Assembly: GCF_900112005.1 (NCBI RefSeq)
Contig: NZ_FOKK01000001.1
Span: 1 to 64,000, forward strand
Direction of reading: 5' to 3'
Origin: Algoriphagus aquimarinus
GTDB lineage: Bacteria; Bacteroidota; Bacteroidia; Cytophagales; Cyclobacteriaceae
DNA: 64,000 nucleotides
The notes beneath the pieces are model-generated. The model saw only the letters and a program-made list of their open reading frames with translations, was not told the origin of the DNA and did not search any database. The position numbers and the translations under genes are program-made. How positions within the stretch are numbered: position 1 is the first letter of the stretch; each line of letters opens with the position of its first letter. Below, in pieces: positions 60,447 through 64,000 of the stretch.

Positions 60447-61556
60447 TTATAAAGAATTAAATACTTCTTTTTCCTTCTTGGGAATTCTTAATGCTACGGT
60501 GAAATTGATGAGGTAGTCGGCAAATGCTGCATCACCATGAACCACATTGTCTGGCGTGGAATTTTCAATATCTGTTACACTTTGAGTTCTATTTCTGAAC
60601 AATGCCACAGGCACATTTAGCGTTCCTGTTATATTTCCCAGCATGTAGCTGACTCCAGGTTCCACAGAAATAACGTAACCTGGTCTCCTAAATCCTTCGC
60701 TTCCGCCAATTACATCGTGAACTGGTATACCTTCAATTCTTCCACCAAGAGAAGCACCCAAACCGTGTATTTTTTCAAATGATTTGAACACGCCTGTTCT
60801 CAAAGCGAACTGATCTGGCACGCTCATAATTGCTTCATTCGGCCGGCTTCTGTTGGTTGGCGTTCCATTAGTTTCTTTAGGATTGAACATATAAAACCCA
60901 TCGTAATACCAAAAGAGCGTACTGCTCATATTCCAAAGTCCTTGAAAATCTACGATCAAACCTGTTCCTCCATCGCCTAACTGAATGGATTGATCTACCG
61001 TTTTTTCTAATTCCAGTCCTTCAGCTCCTTGATTGTAAAAAGTACTTGTAGCAGCATAATCACCAGTTGGGAATTTGATCCCAAGACCTATAGCAGTATT
61101 ACCTCTTTTGGCTTTTTCTCCAGAGAGCAACCAGTAACCTGCTCCGATTCTCATGTCCCCCAATCCTTTAGAGTAAGAAGTGTGCCTCTCCGTGCGGCCG
61201 TGTTCATAGAGAGAGCTTCTTTCATTGTATTGTAAAGGCATGGAAACAATACCATACATGCGCTCAGAAAAAGCATAGCTAAGGTTGATATCTAAGCCAT
61301 GCTGCTTATTGATCACTTCCGTATGATCCGTTAATCGATTGTGTTCTTCTTCTGTGCCTCTAAAATGTCTGAATGACTTAAAATAGCGGTAGCTGCCACT
61401 GATGTTCAATTCGCCCTTATTCAGCATATTTCCTTGGCCAACAGCATTTCCAAGACCAGAGAATTGTCTGATAGCCACACAACCTTGAGAAAAGGATTGA
61501 CAAGGAACTAGATAAAATGCAGAAAGTATAAATAGGAGTTTTGTGATTTTTTTCAT
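60447..61556 (-). CDS. Outer membrane beta-barrel protein, unknown
   Basis: 369 residues: signal peptide KITKLLFILSAFYLVPCQSFSQ in part, then alternating amphipathic beta strands (LNISGSYRYFKSFRHF, LDINLSYAFSERMYGIVSMPL) and a C-terminal strand ending NFTVALRIPKK, as for a 12-14-strand outer membrane barrel or porin-like transporter. No family with a known substrate recognised. Convergent with cstA (11 bases). Possible substrate channel; inferred only. Confidence 0.7.
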   Translation of the reverse strand: MKKITKLLFILSAFYLVPCQSFSQGCVAIRQFSGLGNAVGQGNMLNKGELNISGSYRYFKSFRHFRGTEEEHNRLTDHTEVINKQHGLDINLSYAFSERMYGIVSMPLQYNERSSLYEHGRTERHTSYSKGLGDMRIGAGYWLLSGEKAKRGNTAIGLGIKFPTGDYAATSTFYNQGAEGLELEKTVDQSIQLGDGGTGLIVDFQGLWNMSSTLFWYYDGFYMFNPKETNGTPTNRSRPNEAIMSVPDQFALRTGVFKSFEKIHGLGASLGGRIEGIPVHDVIGGSEGFRRPGYVISVEPGVSYMLGNITGTLNVPVALFRNRTQSVTDIENSTPDNVVHGDAAFADYLINFTVALRIPKKEKEVFNSL

Positions 61557-61700
61557 GATAGATTAGATAATTTCTTAACAAGTTTATGTTTGTTGAATTG
61601 CCTTATTCTAGCCAAAAGCATTTCGTTTAGAAATATGCAGATAGCATCACACGACATCGGAGATCTCCGAGAAGGTCATAAAGCAGAATTAAATAAGAAA

Positions 61701-62285
61701 TTATCCAGCCTGCGGAGGCGGGTTATCGAGTTGAAAAAATGGATCTATATATGGAAAGAAAAGAAATTCAGGTGAATTAGGTTGATTTTGGCTCTCAGTA
61801 AAGTCTACGTCATATTTAAGTGGCTGAATGTAGTCTTTGGCGATAAGTCTAATGGTGACCTTACCAGATGGATCCTGGGATGTTTCATCATCTGTCAAGA
61901 AGGAAATCCATTTTTTTACCGTATTGTCTAATGCTTCTCTACTGGTATCTGGCACCACCACGATCTGTAATGTATCGTTTTGGTAGCGCTGCCTGATTGC
62001 ACGGAAATATTGACCATCCTTTTCGAATGAGGTATTGGTAGACTGAAATTGCTCCTGATTGGCCATGTAAGGTGCCGAAAGCGGGATTTCAAGAACCATC
62101 TCATGACCTTCAACTGAATTTTCTCCATAAATAATATCTTCCCACTTACTCTCAAGGTGCTGATTATAGGAAAAATAGAATGCATAGTAGCCAAAATGAT
62201 AAATGGCAAAACAAACAAAAAGGAATATGGAAAGGGCTTTCTTCAATTCTGGATTTATTACAATTCGAAAAGTATTAAAATTCAA
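61701..62285 (-). CDS. Hypothetical membrane-anchored protein
   Basis: 194 residues with one N-terminal membrane span (ALSIFLFVCFAIYHFGYYAFYF in part, residues about 17-38) and an exported part of about 150 residues containing EIPLSAPYMANQEQF and a YFRAIRQRYQNDTLQIVVV segment. The C-terminus is LDNPPPQAG, a Pro-rich end seen in small proteins next to transport genes in Bacteroidota. Unknown function. It precedes the outer membrane protein gene by about 145 bases. Confidence 0.6.
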   Translation of the reverse strand: MNFNTFRIVINPELKKALSIFLFVCFAIYHFGYYAFYFSYNQHLESKWEDIIYGENSVEGHEMVLEIPLSAPYMANQEQFQSTNTSFEKDGQYFRAIRQRYQNDTLQIVVVPDTSREALDNTVKKWISFLTDDETSQDPSGKVTIRLIAKDYIQPLKYDVDFTESQNQPNSPEFLFFPYIDPFFQLDNPPPQAG

Positions 62286-62361
62286 TTTGTAAAACCAGTG
62301 CTCAATTAAATAATATTTTACCAGATCACACTACGACCAAATAATCATTCAATAGATCGGC

Positions 62362-62559
62362 TTATTTAAAATAATATTCAAATATTTTCAAAAAAACCAG
62401 AATAATGAGGGAAGTTACCCCGTAGATTTTTAAGACTTTAATGCGGTTCATCCTGTCCATAAACCACAGCACCACTACTGGACTTATTAACCCTACAACC
62501 AGGCTGACAAGGCAGAAATAGAACAGAATCCAAAGCAGTATTAAAATAGCGGGCATCAT
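62362..62559 (-). CDS. Small two-span membrane protein, unknown
   Basis: 65 residues with two membrane spans (about 3-32 LILLWILFYFCLVSLVVGL in part, and 43-62 IYGVTSLIILVFLKIFEYYF) linked by a basic loop (MDRMNRIKVLKI). The reading frame is clean but no domain is recognised and no ribosome-binding sequence is obvious. It lies between infB and the hypothetical membrane protein on the same strand. Confidence 0.45.
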   Translation of the reverse strand: MMPAILILLWILFYFCLVSLVVGLISPVVVLWFMDRMNRIKVLKIYGVTSLIILVFLKIFEYYFK

Positions 62560-62570
62560 AGGGTAAAACT

Positions 62571-62599
62571 AAAAAAGGAACAGCAATGCTGTTCCTTTT
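62571..62599 (-). terminator. Intrinsic terminator after infB
   Basis: AAAAGGAACAGC / GCTGTTCCTTTT, 12-bp stem with a 3-base AAT loop and an A run at 62571-62576 giving a T run on the minus strand, 22 bases after the stop codon. Confidence 0.9.
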
Positions 62600-62621
62600 C
62601 ATTAATATATCTAAGCGAGAA

Positions 62622-64000
62622 TTACTTCTTACGCTTGATCTCTTTCATCTCGTAACCTTCAATCGTATCCTCAATTTCAATGTTATTGAAATTCTTGATT
62701 GAGATACCACACTCATATCCAGCTTTCACTTCAGCTACATCGTCTTTGAATCTCTTCAATTGATCGATTTCGCCTTCATGAATTACGATACCGTCTCTGA
62801 TCACACGGATCTTGTTCTTTCTGGTAATGAAACCATCTGTAACATACGAACCTGCGACAGTTCCGATCTTCGTGATTTTGAAGACTTCTCTTACTTGGAT
62901 ATTACCAGTAATGATTTCTTCAAATGTAGGCTCCAACATACCCTCAATAGCATCTTTGATCTGGTTGATCGCATCATAGATGATAGAGTAATGTCTGATT
63001 TCAATTTCTTCTTGCTCTGCCAATTTCTTAGCGTTAGAAGATGGTCTAACCTGGAATCCAAGGATAATCGCATCAGAAGCAGAAGCTAGCAAGACATCAG
63101 ATTCAGAGATCTGACCCACACCTTTGTGGATAATGCTCACTTTCACTTCGTCCTTAGAAAGCTTCAATAGTGAATCAGAAAGTGCTTCAACTGATCCATC
63201 CACATCACCTTTGATGATTATATTCAATTCCTTAAATGAACCGATTGCTAAACGACGACCGATCTCATCCAATGTAATATGTTTCTTAGTTCTTAAGCTT
63301 TGCTCTCTCTGTATTTGCTCTCTAGAGTTAGCAATGTCTCTTGCTTCACGCTCAGTACCATAAACTTTTATGATATCACCCGCTTGTGGAGCTCCACCAA
63401 GACCTAACACCTGTACAGGTGTAGATGGTCCAGCTTCTTTTAGCTTTTTACCTTTATGATCAAACATCGCTTTCACACGACCGTGATGCTGACCTGCAAG
63501 AATGATATCTCCTACTCTCAACGTACCAGCCTGAACCATTATAGTAGAGACATATCCACGTCCTTTATCCAAGGAAGCTTCTATAACTGTACCAGCAGCA
63601 TTTTTATCTGGATTAGCAGTAAGCTCTAATACTTCAGCTTCAAGGAGTACTTTTTCTAGAAGGTCATCGATACCCTCACCTGTTTTTGCAGAGATATCTT
63701 GAGATTGATATTTTCCACCCCACTCTTCAATCAAGAGATTCATATTAGCCAGCTCTTCTTTGATCTTGGCAGGGTTGGCGTTTGGTCTGTCTATTTTGTT
63801 GATCGCAAAGATCATAGGGACACCTGCCACTTGTGCGTGGTTGATGGCTTCCTTAGTCTGAGGCATGATGTTATCATCAGCTGCAATCACAATAATTGCG
63901 ATATCCGTGATTTTTGCACCACGTGCACGCATCGCTGTAAACGCTTCGTGACCTGGAGTATCTAGGAATGCAATCTTGTTACCAGTCTTAGTCATTACAT
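62622..64000 (-). CDS. infB: Translation initiation factor IF-2, C-terminal part (cut by window edge)
   Basis: The 3' part of infB; the frame runs open to the window end (preceding codon GTA), so the gene continues outside. IF-2 binds initiator tRNA and GTP on the 30S subunit. The G3 motif [15 protein letters not shown] and G4 NKIDRP are seen, then SAKTGEG (G5), domain II ([20 protein letters not shown]), and domains III/IV with [17 protein letters not shown] and [18 protein letters not shown]. The N-terminal part and G1 loop are outside. A terminator follows. Confidence 0.97.
   Translation of the reverse strand, partial: VMTKTGNKIAFLDTPGHEAFTAMRARGAKITDIAIIVIAADDNIMPQTKEAINHAQVAGVPMIFAINKIDRPNANPAKIKEELANMNLLIEEWGGKYQSQDISAKTGEGIDDLLEKVLLEAEVLELTANPDKNAAGTVIEASLDKGRGYVSTIMVQAGTLRVGDIILAGQHHGRVKAMFDHKGKKLKEAGPSTPVQVLGLGGAPQAGDIIKVYGTEREARDIANSREQIQREQSLRTKKHITLDEIGRRLAIGSFKELNIIIKGDVDGSVEALSDSLLKLSKDEVKVSIIHKGVGQISESDVLLASASDAIILGFQVRPSSNAKKLAEQEEIEIRHYSIIYDAINQIKDAIEGMLEPTFEEIITGNIQVREVFKITKIGTVAGSYVTDGFITRKNKIRVIRDGIVIHEGEIDQLKRFKDDVAEVKAGYECGISIKNFNNIEIEDTIEGYEMKEIKRKK

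Noticed and set aside
61590..61775. 61-codon plus-strand frame near 61.6 kb
   Set aside because: Overlaps the end of the hypothetical membrane protein gene and has a low-complexity basic tail; no promoter.
1..64000. CRISPR arrays, rRNA, riboswitches, prophage and secretion modules
   Set aside because: No regularly spaced direct repeats, rRNA conserved stretches, known aptamer cores or phage structural genes were recognised.

Overview
The window comes from a Bacteroidota chromosome, most likely Cytophagales/Cyclobacteriaceae (Algoriphagus-like). The evidence is the repeated Bacteroidota promoter pattern (TTG/TTTG, about 18-20 bases, TAnnTTTG), an OMP_b-brl-type TonB receptor, DUF2851, NqrF, TPR-type histidine kinases, six-bladed propeller lipoproteins and AT-rich intergenic DNA. 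No rRNA, CRISPR array, phage or plasmid module was seen. Apart from the left edge it reads as ordinary chromosome.

Layout. 1-339: right end of an IS3-family element. 340-462: a GC-rich repeat unit interleaved with most of a tRNA-Arg(CCU)-like gene, the oddest object here. 556-5918: a six-gene minus-strand carbohydrate catabolic cluster (HPS/KGPDC-type enzyme, Zn alcohol dehydrogenase, SDR, two xylose-isomerase-like TIM barrels, SMP-30 lactonase). 6259-9737: dipeptidase, RsmI-like methyltransferase, alpha/beta hydrolase and PdxJ. 9800-11358: YqeY, CvpA and a PabA/TrpG amidotransferase. 11365-15771: two propeller lipoproteins, a pseudouridine synthase, a phosphatase lipoprotein and a small exported cysteine-rich peptide directly upstream of its propeller partner. 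16089-19894: glpD-glpK-glpF for glycerol use. 20079-28474: acyl-CoA dehydrogenase, TPR histidine kinase, a symporter plus myo-inositol oxygenase pair, and an exported hydrolase.

28609-33168 holds a large SDR with a four-cysteine motif, an unknown gene, and the divergent oxyR / peroxiredoxin / AhpD-like peroxide defence genes. 33445-37517 holds the oxidative pentose phosphate genes gnd, zwf and pgl. 37665-40776 holds an alcohol dehydrogenase, nitroreductase, a MazEF toxin-antitoxin pair with a clear operator, and AlkD-like repair. 40805-46527 holds a TonB-type outer membrane protein, then a TPR kinase and LuxR-type regulator pair followed by a small unknown gene with a palindrome at an activator position over a very good promoter. 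46541-58574 is housekeeping on the minus strand: nucleoside phosphorylase, TrhO, acetyltransferase, DUF2851, PyrF, RluB-like, peptidoglycan recycling (GlcNAc-kinase-like gene plus MurQ, with a small cytochrome b5 protein), a ureohydrolase-like protein, NqrF and AccD. 58801-64000 holds CstA, an outer membrane protein, two small membrane proteins and the 3' part of infB.

The strongest leads are the interrupted tRNA-Arg, the regulator-palindrome-small-gene unit at 45502-46527, and the small peptide/propeller pair at 14239-15771. All assignments come from reading the sequence; no database search was possible.
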